DNA of 64,000 bases from Cyclaneusma minus (Eukaryota > Ascomycota > Leotiomycetes > Marthamycetales > Marthamycetaceae). This document shows, one piece after another, positions 12,153-22,777 of the stretch. The notes beneath the pieces are model-generated. The model was not told where the DNA came from and ran no database searches. It saw only the letters and a program-made list of their open reading frames with translations. The stretch lies in the NCBI GenBank assembly GCA_037179335.1, contig JAKZHN010000004.1, positions 620,001-684,000 on the forward strand, given 5' to 3'. Every line of letters starts with the position of its first letter. Within the stretch, counting starts at the first letter, position 1. A program made the position numbers and the translations under genes.

Positions 12153-13000
12153 ACCGTCTGATCCATCTCTTTCTCTCACGGCAATTGAGACATGCAACGA
12201 GACCCAGTGACTGCGTTGTCACAGCATTACTGAGCCCTTGTGAATCCTACTCTGTGAGCTGCGCTTTCGCATGCGGAGGACTTGGCCTCGAGTTCTCTTT
12301 CTGAATGCGATGGTGAGGAACTGGGTACGACTGCTGTCATTGTCTCCGTCGCAGCACCATGCCATCTCTCTCCCGCCGATGCTCCTTTCTGCTGTCATCG
12401 AATCTAGCTGACTTCGATGATCTGCTTTCAGAGAGGCCGACGAACAAGCTACGTCGACGGTGTTGGGGCTTTGGGGACTTTGGTTTGACGGTGGCTGAAG
12501 CTGGAAACTGTGTCAAGGATGGTTTCTTCTGGGAAAAGCCCCTGCTGGAGGCGTTCTACTTCCATCATATCAACTTCTTCTGTTTTTGTCTTAAGTAAAA
12601 CAAGAAGCATTGCTCGCTCTATTTATACTTGAGGCTCGAGCAATCGCTGCTATGCTGCCAAGGGCCTGAAGTTCTGATGAAGTCAGCACCAAACCCGTTT
12701 CCTACCCCTGACAGATGTGAAGGCTGTCGTTGAACAGCCTTCACGCCGAGGGCTGCTGAATCTGCTCGACTATAATGATCTCCGTAAAGGAAATTTGCGT
12801 TCTGGAGTCTGCAGAGCCTGGGAATCTCGATCTGCTTCCTGAGCGGTAGCAAATGTGTGAAAACTGTCTCGTACAGGACCGACGTTGCGCTCTGATCGTC
12901 GGAGTTTCTTCTCTGGGAAACAAAAAGTAGCGAGCTCAGCTGCAGTATTTATACCCCAGTAAGCAGCAAGTCCTAGGGGCCTGAATCATTCCACAGCTTC

Positions 13001-13380
13001 GTCAGTTCCCAGAAGTTTTCTCAACTGTTGGGGGCTTTGTCGGTTCCTGAAGAGTTCTCGAGTGCCCCGTGACTTGGGTACCTCGCAAGGTGTCAGCCTG
13101 CCATATCAGGCAGCAGCACTAGCTCCTTTGTTAGCGCCATCCCCGGCTCCATAAGAGCTGGCCTTAGCTAGACCTTCCCAATGTCAAGCACCTACGTCCC
13201 TCAACACAAGGACTCACTTACTCAGCTCTGGTGTCTTCATTCTTCTTCGGTCACCCACCACCAATTCAAATCAACGCAGCACCAACTCGTATTCGCACTT
13301 CTAAGTCTTTTTTGACCATAAAATCAATGCTATGCTTTTTCAATCAACGCCAGCTCCCCACCTCCTAAGTCCACCCAGAA
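13001..13380. other. Intergenic region before the HAD gene
   Basis: This holds the right edge of the promoter-like array and the 3' flank of the minus-strand HAD gene. I see no gene in it. Confidence 0.35.
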
Positions 13381-14306
13381 CTATATCTTACTACCCTCCT
13401 CCTTCGGCGGTATCACAATCCCATACTTCTCCAAATCCAGCTCCTCCAGGCTTCCAAGCAACTCCGCCCACCCATCCCCCACTTCCCCCACCTGATGCAT
13501 ATCCACCTCCCCCGCCTCCCCCGTCCTCCCCGCAAGCACCTCCTCCTCCCTCCCCTTATACTCCTCCAGCAACCCCGGATGCGGCACCCACACAACCCGC
13601 ATCCCTGCCCTCCGTCCCGCCTCCACACCCGGCACACTATCCTCAAACACCAAACATTCTTCCGGCTTAACCTCCTTCTCTCCCTCCTCCAAACTCGCAT
13701 TGATCGTCTGCAAGGCCAGCAAATAAATATCCGGCGCTGGCTTTCCTCGTCCTGCGCCTATCCTCTCATCATCTCCAAGCACACGCCTCGACTCTGGAAA
13801 CACCTCAAAAAGTTCCTTCAAATGTCCTGTTTTGAGCTCATAATTGCGCTTATGACTCGACGTCGCAAGTGCAATATGCGTCTTCCCCTTTCTCTCTCCA
13901 AAATGCTCCGTATTCCTCGTCCTTGCAAGGCCGTGCAGCAAACCCTCAGCACCAGGAAGCGGTGCGCAGTCGGGGAAATGTTGCTTCTGGAGCTCGGCAA
14001 GTTCGGCCATGTATTCTTCGCGGGAGATGGGCAACTGGGCCCAGGCGGAGAAGATGGCGCCAGAGGCAGGGCCGGGACGGCCTTGGAGACGCGCTTTGAT
14101 GGACCAGGGCAAATCCGGACGGCCGTATTTGTGCAGCACCTTGTTGGTGCAGATGGTGTAGAGGTCTTCGGAGTTGAGGAGAAGGCCGTCCATGTCGAAG
14201 AGGCAGGCGCGAACTGGGGGGAAGCTGGGGTTGGGGGTTAGTATGGGGTTTCAGGGGGTTGGTGGAGGTTGGGATTGGGATTTACTTACTCGGTGCGGGG
14301 CGCCAT
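13381..14306 (-). CDS. HAD-superfamily hydrolase, GS1/HDHD1-like phosphatase
   Basis: Two exons on the minus strand: 14306-14290 (17 nt, MAPRT...) and 14224-13381, giving about 286 residues. The intron starts GTAAGT; the AG at 14226-14225 restores the frame to give DFPPVRACLFDMDG, which fixes both the start and the acceptor. All four HAD motifs are visible: DMDG with catalytic Asp16 and Asp18, the ATSS Thr/Ser motif, the Lys of GRGKPAPD, and FEDSVPGVEAG. The cap insert between motifs I and II fits a subfamily I enzyme. Family knowledge: GS1-like enzymes dephosphorylate small phosphometabolites such as pseudouridine 5'-phosphate or sugar phosphates. The substrate cannot be read from sequence. 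It is divergent from the TTC1-like gene, with 481 bp between start codons. Confidence 0.88.
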
Positions 14307-14787
14307 TTTATGGGAGCTGCTTGACAGCTTTGGAGATATTGCTTGAGGTGAGAGCTAAGCCTGTCGGAATTGAGGGTATAGGTCGTGGATGTTGTTATGG
14401 TCGTGGTTGAAGATTTCCTTGCTGTAGTTGTGGTTGTAGCAGATTCAGAAGGTCCGAGGTCGCTGGCGCGGGGCAGTGAGGGGTCGTTTGCCAGCGATTT
14501 TAGGCTTCAACTGACAGAAGGAACACCTGTCACTGCCAGACTTAGTACACTCGAAACCAGCGAAACCAGGCGTCCTTTCGTAATTACTAGTTCTCGGATA
14601 ACACAGTATTCTCAACTCTGCAGTCTGGAAAGACAACTGGGAATTTCCAATAACTTGAAGGGACTATTCTTTGGGTCGAAACCTCATCTCCAATACCAGA
14701 ATAAGAAGCGGGAAGCTTCCGCCGCGAGACCGAAAGCTCAAAAGTTCCAAGCTATCTTCTGCTTCACCACCAGAACTCTTCGAAACC
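14307..14787. promoter_or_regulatory. Shared upstream region of HAD and TTC1-like genes
   Basis: Two start codons face away from each other across 481 bp, so this should contain both promoters. No clear TATA box is seen. Confidence 0.4.
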
Positions 14788-16066
14788 ATGAATATGGACC
14801 ACGACCCTCGTTCGCGCTTCGAGCGAAAGAGCAGGGAGCCCGAGCGAAAGGGCAAGGAGCCAGAGCGAAAGGGCAAGGAGCCAGAGCGAAAGGGCAAGGA
14901 GCCCGAACGAAAGGGCAAGGAGCCCGAGCGAAAGGGCAAGGAGCCAGAGCGAAAGGGCAAGGAGCCCGAACGAAAGGGCAAGGAGCCCGAGCGAAAGGGC
15001 AAGGAGCCCGCAGGAGCGCCAGAATACGAAGACACAGAAGAAGAAATCCCCAGGTTCTCGCCCGAAGAAGAAGCTGTATGTACAACTAACTTTACTCACG
15101 AAGTACAAAACCTTCGACCTTCAAACACGTACTCACAAATGTCATATAGGACCTCCTAGCACAATACAAGGCCTCAAAAGCCACCGCGAACAGTCTGTTC
15201 AGGTCTTCTTCATACAATGACGCGTTGTCAACCTACGCCACCGCCCTCTCCGTCTGTCCTAACTATCTCGATTTCGAAATTGCCATGCTGAAAAGCAACA
15301 TTGCTGCGTGTCATGTCATGCTTGGAGATTGGAAAGAAGCGGCGAAGGCGGCGAGTGATGCGCTCAAGAATTTGGAAAATCTGGACAAAGAGGAAGGGAA
15401 GAGTAAGGCGGAAGAAGAAGTAGAGGGGCTTTTTAAGAAGAGAGAGGGGGAGAAGGTGGAGGAGGAAGAGGCAGATGAGGAGATTGTGAGTGCGGGCGCG
15501 CAGAAGGCCGAGGATGTGAGGGGGAAGGGCGAAATTGGTCATGAGGCAGAAGAGAAGAAAAGACAGAGAAGGGAGGATGTGGAGATGATTAGGATGAAGT
15601 CGTTGATGAGGAGGGCGAGGGCGAGGAGTGAGTTGGGGGGTTGGTCGGATTTGAAGGAGGCTGAAGAGGGTGAGTGAGCGGATAAATCGGATGTGCACAA
15701 GAAAGGGGAGAAGATGAGGAGAAAATCTTGGTGATCGAGGGAGTGCTAATGTGTGTCTTCTGCCTAGATTACAAACAGCTATCCTCGATGAAGAATCTCT
15801 CCGCTGCAGACCGGAAGATCGTCAACCAGCAATTGAGATTACTCCCGGCAAGAACGCAAGCTGCACAGGAGAAAGAGACGGGCGAGGTTGTGGGGAAGTT
15901 CAAGGAGGTTCGTCTTTTTTCCTTCCTGTCTTTCCTAGACAATGTTGCTGACAGAGTGAAGCTGGGTAACGCAATTCTGAAGAACTTCGGTCTATCGACA
16001 GACAATTTCCAAATGACGAAAGACGAGAAGACTGGAGGCTACAGTATGAATTTCAACGGGGCCTAA
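14788..16066 (+). CDS. TPR protein, TTC1-like
   Basis: Exons 14788-15075, 15150-15669 and 15768-16066 encode about 368 residues. The introns have GTATGT/ATAG and GTGAGT/CTAG ends, and their junctions restore EEEA|DLLAQYK and EE|DYKQLSS. After an acidic and repeat-rich N-terminus, TPR helices cover roughly residues 97-180 (YNDALSTYATAL, NIAACHVMLGDWKEAAKAAS). A charged linker follows, then a last TPR (LMRRARARSELGGW). The C-terminal GNAILKNFGLSTDNFQM motif is the hallmark of TTC1 relatives. TTC1 binds Hsp90/Hsp70-type tails and small GTPases in animals; the fungal role is not established. Oddities are eight 21-bp repeats in exon 1 and a 48-nt intron-like insert read in frame in exon 3. Confidence 0.85.
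14836..15003 (+). repeat. In-frame 21-bp minisatellite (EPERKGK x8)
   Basis: Eight head-to-tail 21-bp units encode the heptapeptide EPERKGK near residues 17-72 of the TTC1-like protein. Units differ only at a few third positions (CCC/CCA, GAG/GAA), so expansion is recent. All frames stay open through the repeat. Confidence 0.9.
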
Positions 16067-16846
16067 TAAGTAGCCAGTCTTAAGGGCCGCACGATTGTGG
16101 GTGGCAGTCCGTCAACTGTGCCCTCCAAACACCACACCTGCGACATAGGCTTTTACCATTAGAGTGAGCAGCAGCAGCAGCGCTTTTCGTATGCTCTTGC
16201 AGTCGCCATTTTCCCAATCCTTAGCTGACCCGTACCAGCAAAATCTCAGGCCACTCTCGAGACCGGGACAACCAGTCAGACAGGTCTACTACTCCATGCT
16301 GGATCCGAGAGTTGCAATACTACCCTCAGGAGCGGCTTGCAATTGTCGTTTTTCTCTATGCTTAAGAGGTCGAAGACATGGTGCGCCATAGTGCTTCTAC
16401 CAGGCAGTTTGGGATGGAGCACGATAAAAAGCATTGCAAATAGGGTTCACTTATGTCAGAGCGCGCAGTCGAGGTTTAGTACTGGAGGTAGTGATGATGC
16501 CCTCGATTGCGTGCAGCATAGGTAGAGAATAGAATCTATTCTGCGACGTGCTTGGTTCCAGCCAGCGGGTGGTAGGATATCCCGATCATGTTTTGACAAA
16601 TGGCTTATCTTGCCGTTGATCCATGTCTAGGAGCAAATCATAACCTACCTGCACGATCGTGATTGAGGATCCTCGACTGGATGGTCACCTCTTCACAGCG
16701 AATACACACCGACCGCCCTGGGTCGAAATTTGGAAGTGCCAATCCCAAACTGTCGTCTGCAATTCAAGAGATCGCTGTGACGAATAGCCATCTCCAGTTC
16801 CTTTCTTGAAGCCCCAGCCTATGTGCCTGCAAGCCATTCTCCGTCC
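16067..16846. other. Intergenic region
   Basis: Follows the TTC1-like gene. Apart from a short (AGC)n tract near 16165, I see no gene or repeat. Confidence 0.3.
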
Positions 16847-17242
16847 ATGCCTAGATCTAGCAGATCGGATCCATCATCCCCCTCCGCAGAGCTGACATCC
16901 CCATCCCCAACCCACCCATCATCCCCTTCACCAGCATTGAACCACTCAGCGTCCCCCAATCCGCCACAAGTCCCCTATTCTACCTACTTGGTAACACAAC
17001 GCCAACGCCCTCACCGGTCCCGTCCCCACAGTTTCACCAACTCGAACCATCCTCCATCAAACATCTTCAAGCTTATCAGTTATCAAAATTACAAGGACCC
17101 TGTAGATCCTCCATTGCAATTCCTACGGACCGCGGAGGTCTTCAAAGCCGCTGTGCACGCCTGTCCGCCAATATGGGGAGAACGAATAGAGGTCGAACGA
17201 GGCACGGACGCGAGAGCTGATTGGACGCTCCCAACGACATGA
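16847..17242 (+). CDS. Doubtful Pro/Ser-rich hypothetical protein
   Basis: An open frame from ATG 16847 encodes about 131 residues. The first 50 are Ser/Pro-rich (DPSSPSAELTSPSPTHPSS); the end is more ordinary (LQFLRTAEVFKAAVHACPP). It shares the pyrimidine-rich 5' and purine-rich 3' composition of the real genes here. No domain is recognised, and a missed intron or a decayed gene is possible. Confidence 0.25.
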   Translation: MPRSSRSDPSSPSAELTSPSPTHPSSPSPALNHSASPNPPQVPYSTYLVTQRQRPHRSRPHSFTNSNHPPSNIFKLISYQNYKDPVDPPLQFLRTAEVFKAAVHACPPIWGERIEVERGTDARADWTLPTT

Positions 17243-18471
17243 CATCGGGGTAGATCTTCAATGGACGGTCCGACGAAGCCTAAAGGATTGAGGTCGGGGA
17301 ACCTGGAAGGCGGAACTGAATCGCTGATTGTGGGGAATCCTTGATCGGATGCGGGAGTTGAACTGCCAGTTTTAAACTTCTGGTAATGCCGATAATGAGT
17401 GAGATCTTTTGGGTAGGTAGATGTTCTAGAAAAGTTGCGAATGGATACTCGGAGAAATGTACCCTATTCCTCAAGGCAAGACGACAAAGCTCACGTCTTT
17501 GGACATCACTGAAGCTCAAGCTTTCAGATTCGCAGACTCATACTCAGGCACGACAGTTCTGTATCTCCAGTTCACAGCTTCTCTTGCCTTACGTCTTGAG
17601 ATCGTCCAAACATTCCCCTTTCTCGTACGATCAACGAGTAATTCTCCCCTCCCAAAGCCCTCCCCTCATCCAATCTCCGTCCCAACTTTCAAAAAATGTC
17701 TTCATGCCCAGTATCCTAACGTCACTCTGCACTCACGAAGGCGCGTGTGATACGTGCTCCTATACATTTCAACTGCACCTTTCACCATGATAGGATCAAA
17801 TCAATCAACGACGTCTCGAAATGTATCAGTTTAGCGGGGTCCAAGGAGGGGTTCGTCTGGTTGCAGTCTGGTGCAGAGTCCAAATCCAAGAAGTATCCCT
17901 GTCGATAGTACTGTGTATCCGCCTTGGCGCTGCCCAGAGCCCCACCGTTGAAGGAACGTGGGCGAAGGTTCGCCGTGACTTGAAGCGTAGATATGAAATA
18001 AATGCCGCTCACCTGTTGTTCCGAGTCGCGATATCTTTCGGTAATTTTGTATATATATGCCGTATGGAAAGCGTATATGGGAATTTCAAAATTGCTCTTT
18101 CATTGTAAACTCCCTGTTTTTCACAAACCCGCGAACAGACCTCGATCATCGATTCCCCATCGATTCCACGATTTCGAGACGACCAGGACTGGGCTTGCAC
18201 GGACCATTAAAACTCCACACGTCCACGGCGTCGGGCACCGAGACGAAACGAGCCGAAGACCAGGGAAAGGGGAAGAGACCAGCGAAAAAATTGTCACGAG
18301 CACAACAATTCACCAAAACTCCAGTCTTGAACAAATTTGAAGCAAAGCACTCGATCCAGCATCTCACAGAACCTCGCAAACCTTTGGATTTCCTGTGTCA
18401 ATTCTCGCTATCTCCGAGTCTCTCAAACGTCGACGCTGCCTGCTTGATAGCAGCAAAGACCGCTCGTCAAC
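17243..18471. other. Intergenic region
   Basis: I find no convincing gene. Several overlapping small frames exist but none resembles a known protein. Confidence 0.3.
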
Positions 18472-18969
18472 ATGTCGATCCTCACAACCACATATTCTTC
18501 GGACACTGTGCCCACGCGACACACCATTCAGCACCACCAAAAATCACAGAACCAATCCTCCACGAGAAGCGACCGCAAAGTCCTCCCCGTCCACCGCCTC
18601 CTCTTCCCCGCCCTCACCCACTCCCTCCAATACTTCGCCTCCCTCCAAACCCTCCTCTCCACCACCTCTTTCTTCCTCGCTCTGCGTCTCTACTTCCTCT
18701 CCTTCCTCGTCCTGCGCCAATCGCTCTTTCTCAGCCAAGTCTTACTCGTAAAATCATTTGTGGTTTCGAAAGCTATGACGGTAGCGGGATGGAAGGCTGC
18801 AAGGAGGGGAACGAGGGTGATGTGGAAGAGAACGGAGAAGGCGAGGAAGAGAATGTTCTTTGAGTTTATGGTGTGGATTTTGAATCCGTATGCGGTGATG
18901 CTGTTTGTTTTTTGGCCGGGCTGGATTGTGCTGGGAGGGGCGTATGGGGCTTGGAGGTTGGCTTCGTGA
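18472..18969 (+). CDS. Small predicted membrane protein
   Basis: A single exon encodes 165 residues from an ATG in the context CAACATGTC. A polar N-terminus of about 40 residues is followed by a long hydrophobic stretch (roughly residues 45-95, with LLSTTSFFLALRLYFLSFLV) likely to form two helices. A basic loop (KAARRGTRVMWKRTEKARKR) comes next, then a second hydrophobic region (FEFMVWILNPYAVMLFVFWP) near the C-terminus. The coding strand goes from pyrimidine-rich to purine-rich, as in neighbouring genes, which supports a real gene. I do not recognise the family. It converges on XAP5 with 204 bp between the stops. Confidence 0.55.
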   Translation: MSILTTTYSSDTVPTRHTIQHHQKSQNQSSTRSDRKVLPVHRLLFPALTHSLQYFASLQTLLSTTSFFLALRLYFLSFLVLRQSLFLSQVLLVKSFVVSKAMTVAGWKAARRGTRVMWKRTEKARKRMFFEFMVWILNPYAVMLFVFWPGWIVLGGAYGAWRLAS

Positions 18970-19173
18970 AAGGGGTTCGATCGATGTGTCGGTCAATGGA
19001 CTGATGAAATTATCTTGTGTCGACATGTCAACATTGACACCACCATCACCAACATTTGATGTCACCACTTCAGTTATTCTGGAGGACTCACGGGAAATCA
19101 TGCTTTGGAGTTGCTCTATGGCAGTCGCACATCCACGATCGGAGAAAACTGATCCAGACATTTGCATCTTTTC

Positions 19174-20477
19174 TCACGAGAAGAAAAACGCATTCCCACC
19201 AGCATCCCGCTTCACCTCCTTCCGATAGTCCTTCTCAGGATCAAACTCCTGCCACACGCTGGCAGGGAAGATGTGCTTGTTGCGCTCATACCATCTCCGA
19301 TCCACCACTTTCGTGAAAGTAGGGTCATCTTTCGCGCCCTCCAGATCCGCAATCTTTGCACCGTTATTCGAGGAAGAAGCTTTTGATTTCGAGGGTCGGG
19401 ATAAGGGGTTATAGGGTTCCGCATTTGGAGTCGAGGGATTAGAGTTGTTTTGCTCGGACGCAGGGGGCGGTTGGGAGCTGTAGTCGAAGAGAAGGCGGTT
19501 GTGTGGTCCGATAGAGCGGTTCATGATGAAGTAGTAGAAGTCATAGTGCTATAATGGAAATCTGTTAGCATCATACCCCTGACCAAAATCTTTGCAAGTG
19601 AAGGAATCGGTAGGAAGAACGGGAACTTACATGAGGGATAATAATCTCCCCTCGTACGATCATCAAATCATCTACTCCAACCCTGGCCCATTCTCTCCTT
19701 GCCTTCCCTTCTCCATCACTCCCAACTCCAAGCTCCGCGCCCACCTTTCTCGACTTGTCCAAAAACACCCACATGAAATCTCCCTTCTTAACCGACACAA
19801 CCCCGCCTGGAATATTCGTGCCGTCATAAAACACAAACGGTATCGCAATCTCTGAGGCCTTGACCGCTTCCTGTACCGCTAAAAACTCTTTTCGCAACGT
19901 CTCTCTCTCTTGCGCTTCTCGCAATAACGCCGCCTTCGTCAACGCCTTGGGTAGTGTCGCAACTGACGTATTCGCCTTAATCTTCGCCCGCGTCTCCTCA
20001 CTTCCTGCTGGTGTATTTGCGCGCTCCGGCGTCGCAGTATTAGACTTCGAGTTTGCTTTCGATGCCGATTTCGAATCCACAGAAACCGCTGAATCCTCGC
20101 CATCTTCATCGTCCATGCCAAAACTCAACTTCGGCGTTCCAGCTTTCACTTTCTTTTTCTTTTTCGCTGGTTCGCTAGGCTGCGAAGTTCTGTACTATGA
20201 CCATTAGCTTGCTTTCTCATTTCACAAAAATCCCCTCTGAAACATGAGGAAGACGGGGGAGTGCAGATGAAGCTTACCCGCTGGCCGCTTTGCCGCCGAC
20301 GGCTTTTTCGTGCGCATCGCGATCTTTCTGGTCGAGGGCTTCGGCGCGGCGTTTGCGGAAGTCAGAGAGGGCGACTAGGCCTACGGTTTGGTTTGCGAGA
20401 AGGTCTTCGGCGGTTTTGGAGGAGGCGGCGAAGCGTGGGTTGGGCGTGTTGGAGCCGGAATTGGGGTTGGAGGCCAT
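19174..20477 (-). CDS. xap5: XAP5/FAM50 family nuclear protein
   Basis: Three exons on the minus strand, 20477-20278, 20189-19631 and 19548-19174, encode about 377 residues. Introns begin GTAAGC and GTAAGT and end ACAG and ATAG. Splicing restores KAASG|TSQP and EIIIPH|HYDFYYFI. The N-terminus is Ser/Asn-rich, then comes a basic tract (AKKKKKVKAG). The XAP5 domain (PFVFYDGTNIPGGVVSVKKG, VFLDKSRKVGAELGVG, RREWARVGVDDLM) fills the second half. Family knowledge: XAP5/FAM50 proteins are nuclear and associate with the spliceosomal C complex or affect transcription; the fission yeast protein represses antisense and repeat transcripts. It shares a 756-bp upstream region with the divergent 2EXR gene. 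Confidence 0.93.
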
Positions 20478-21233
20478 CTTTGGGGCTGGTTGGTACCGCC
20501 GTAGCTCAGCAAACTTGCGGAAAAGAGGTATTCCGGGCTTTTCGGGGGATGAGAGTTAAGATCTCGAATGGCGCGAGAATAGTTGTAACTTGGAGATGTA
20601 GGACGCAGAGCAACATAGCTCGGGTAAACCTGCCACCACCTACATGTAGAATTTAAGCTTAAGTCTTGCCAAGCAACTGTGGCTGCAGCTGTGGCGTGGG
20701 TGGCGCAGGCTCCAAACATCACTTTCACGAACATCCACGAACTTTAACAACACCACTTCTCCCCATTCCACCCAGAGTGACTCAGAACAGACCGAATATG
20801 CTCAACCTTTGATTTCTCATACGACCTATTACAGGTTCCCGATACTCGGCTCATGATCTGCTGAATTCTATCGTTTCACACGAACAGCGCGCTGCATTGT
20901 CGAGGTTGCCGTGAAGGGTCCACCGTTCAGGTGTGAATGTGATTCCCATAAATCTTCTAGAAAGAATTGCTGACTATCCGAAAGCTCTGATATTACTACT
21001 ACTGTGCACATTTGCCAGTTAGTTTTGAGCAGCAGACTTTAAGTGAAAAAGCGTCGAGCAGCTTGACTCAAGGCAGTAACTGAGACCGCTGGCGTCGCTA
21101 CCTCGGGGACAAACGCTCGCATCACTCTGGCGAACCCAAGTCGACATACTTCTGGGAACACAACTCGACCGCCCTCCCACAGGCTGGCAACTGGGCAGTC
21201 TCACAAAGAACTGGATCCATCCCACTGGCTACG
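20478..21233. promoter_or_regulatory. Shared upstream region of XAP5 and 2EXR genes
   Basis: Non-coding region between two divergent start codons. No clear TATA box or repeat is seen. Confidence 0.35.
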
Positions 21234-22011
21234 ATGTCTACCTTGGTGACCTCTCCCGATCGATCTGGTGCCACCAAGTCCCTCAATAACTTCTCACTCT
21301 TCCCCCTGCTGCCACAAGAACTCCGCCTCAAGATCTGGAGAGCCACCCTCCCCAAATCACCTCGCATAATTCTAGTCCTAGGAGCCACCAAAATTCGATC
21401 CGCCGAAAAGCTGGTCGCTCTATACGCAAACAAAGAATCCCGCGACGAAGCGCTGCGTTTCTACAGGCCCGTACAGCTCCCATATGAGGAATCCTGGTTC
21501 GGTTATGAACATCCTCTCGGTCCCTGGGGCCCCTATTTCTCTATCGATAATTCCCTCGATCTTCCATACTTCGACTTTCCAAGCCAAGTCAATCTTTGGA
21601 TTTCTTATTACACCCAGACTATGCAAGCAGCAGGATTCGATAAAAGTACGCACCGAGTTGCAATCGAGTACAACCTCCAATTGTCTGATCCTGCGGCTTT
21701 CAAACAGCGCTTCATGTATGTTCCCGAGGTCCAGGAACTCGTGGTGGTGATACATTACCACGACGACCAACACCTGTCTGGGAAATGGCGTCCGCGACCT
21801 GGCGAGCACCTGGGATTCCGCGACCTCAAGGAAGAGCATCAACATATTACTGAGGGGTTTGCGGAAGTATGCCCACACGGTGTTTGAGAGAAGACAAAAG
21901 GGCGGCTGGAGAATTCCAAACGTGAGGTTTGTGGAACTGTACAGGAATGGGAAGAGTTGCTGTAGTGAGTTTTACAAGATGTATGAGCCGCCGAAGGACG
22001 GGTCGGTATGA
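21234..22011 (+). pseudogene. 2EXR-domain protein with apparent frameshift
   Basis: The frame from ATG 21234 encodes 217 residues, stopping at 21887. It opens with the 2EXR signature FSLFPLLPQELRLKIWRATL followed by PRIILV and ANKESRDEALRFYRP. Near 21854-21857 (GGGG) the sense frame seems to jump by one base. The alternative frame continues LRKYAHTVFERRQKGGWRIP and FVELYRN, ending at 22011. Family knowledge: 2EXR proteins are a large fungal family, resembling F-box-linked proteins, of unknown function. A single extra G (mutation or assembly error in the homopolymer) would explain it. An intron starting GTATGC at 21867 and ending ACAG at 21944 is an alternative, giving a short different tail. 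The first 200 residues are well supported; the break is less sure. Confidence 0.65.
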
Positions 22012-22554
22012 CGGGGATTTTGGGAAATGGGATAAGGGTATGTCTTTTTGGGTTATGATGGGTTCAACTGCTATACGGAACAGGCTGTCCGGGTGCTATG
22101 TGGCATTTGCTCAAGGATTGCGGTCGGGCTACGAATTATGAGTATTAAGTTTGTTCTTCCCATCGGATTACCCAAGTCAGTTGTTAGCTCAAATTTATAT
22201 ACCCCAGAATCCAATACTCTCAGCTCAATAGCTTGGTTGGTCTAATAGTAGGGCCTTGATTTTCCCACCACTGGGTACTACAAACCAACGTCACTTTGTG
22301 ATACTAGGCAATCCCAAACCTGATCCAGGCATTGCCACCATACATTTCATCCACCTACCAAATATCTTCCCGATCTCCTTGCCGCAATTCCTCCTTCCGC
22401 CATATCCGGTGACCGATATATCGTCCACGACCAATGCTATAAAATGCTGCCTGAGTGACTGTCGACTAGAGAATACTATTCTCGAGAGGATTCGATGCAA
22501 TAAATCGAGTTTTGAAATCATTTTGCGAATTACCAAAAGACTCGAGGGAGGTAT

Positions 22555-22720
22555 ATAATTGTAGAAAACAGGAGAGCCTCTAAGGGCGTTTTAGCGCAAC
22601 GGTAATTTAGGTGGCGTTGATCGCAACCCCGCTCTTGTAAACCTTCCTCTGGACAAGCACCAGGTTCGATTCTTGCCGTGGGAAAAGGGCCGATTTGTGA
22701 GGGCGAGGTATGGTGGGGTA
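22555..22720 (+). mobile_element. SINE-like tRNA-derived element, copy 1
   Basis: A polymerase III A-box-like TTAGCGCAACGGTA is at 22591-22604 and a B-box-like GGTTCGATTC at 22663-22672. The same arrangement occurs on the minus strand at 32485-32660. Shared stretches include ATAATTG, GCGTTTTAGCG, AGGTGGCGTTGATCG, GGTTCGATTCT and GGGCCGATTT. The sequence does not fold as a tRNA, so I call it a tRNA-derived repeat. No target site duplication is obvious. Confidence 0.5.
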
Positions 22721-22777
22721 TGGTGGGATATGGGGTGGGATATGGGGTGGGATATGGGGTGGGATATGGGGCGGGGT
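22707..22777 (+). repeat. 12-bp minisatellite
   Basis: Head-to-tail units of GGGATATGGGGT, with a shorter GGTATGGTGG variant at the left edge. Confidence 0.85.

Larger units (their letters stand above)
10400..13000. repeat. Tandem array of divergent promoter pairs, period about 550 bp
   Basis: Minus-strand TATA boxes (TATTTATACC/T as read on plus) are at 10419, 10966, 11528, 12088, 12620 and 12946, with spacing of 547, 562, 560, 532 and 326 bp. Plus-strand boxes (TATATAAAT, TATATAAAG, TACATAAAG) are at 10483, 11035, 11587 and 12144, each 47-60 bp beyond a minus box. The plus boxes are followed at about 33-40 nt by a start-like CAAGACT or CAA. Minus boxes are followed by CCTCTTGTTTCTCCCC. Between pairs lie CTGCTGTCGTTGCC, CAACATCAAGCCATTTCTCC and CTGCTGTCATCG. 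These are the reverse complement of the GACAGCAG, AACTGGCTTGG-type and GACAGCAG boxes of the right array. Intervening sequence is strongly diverged and no frame is conserved. Confidence 0.7.

Noticed and set aside
11127..12166. Open frames of about 100 codons downstream of array TATA boxes
   Set aside because: Frames differ between neighbouring units and are not conserved, so the units look noncoding.
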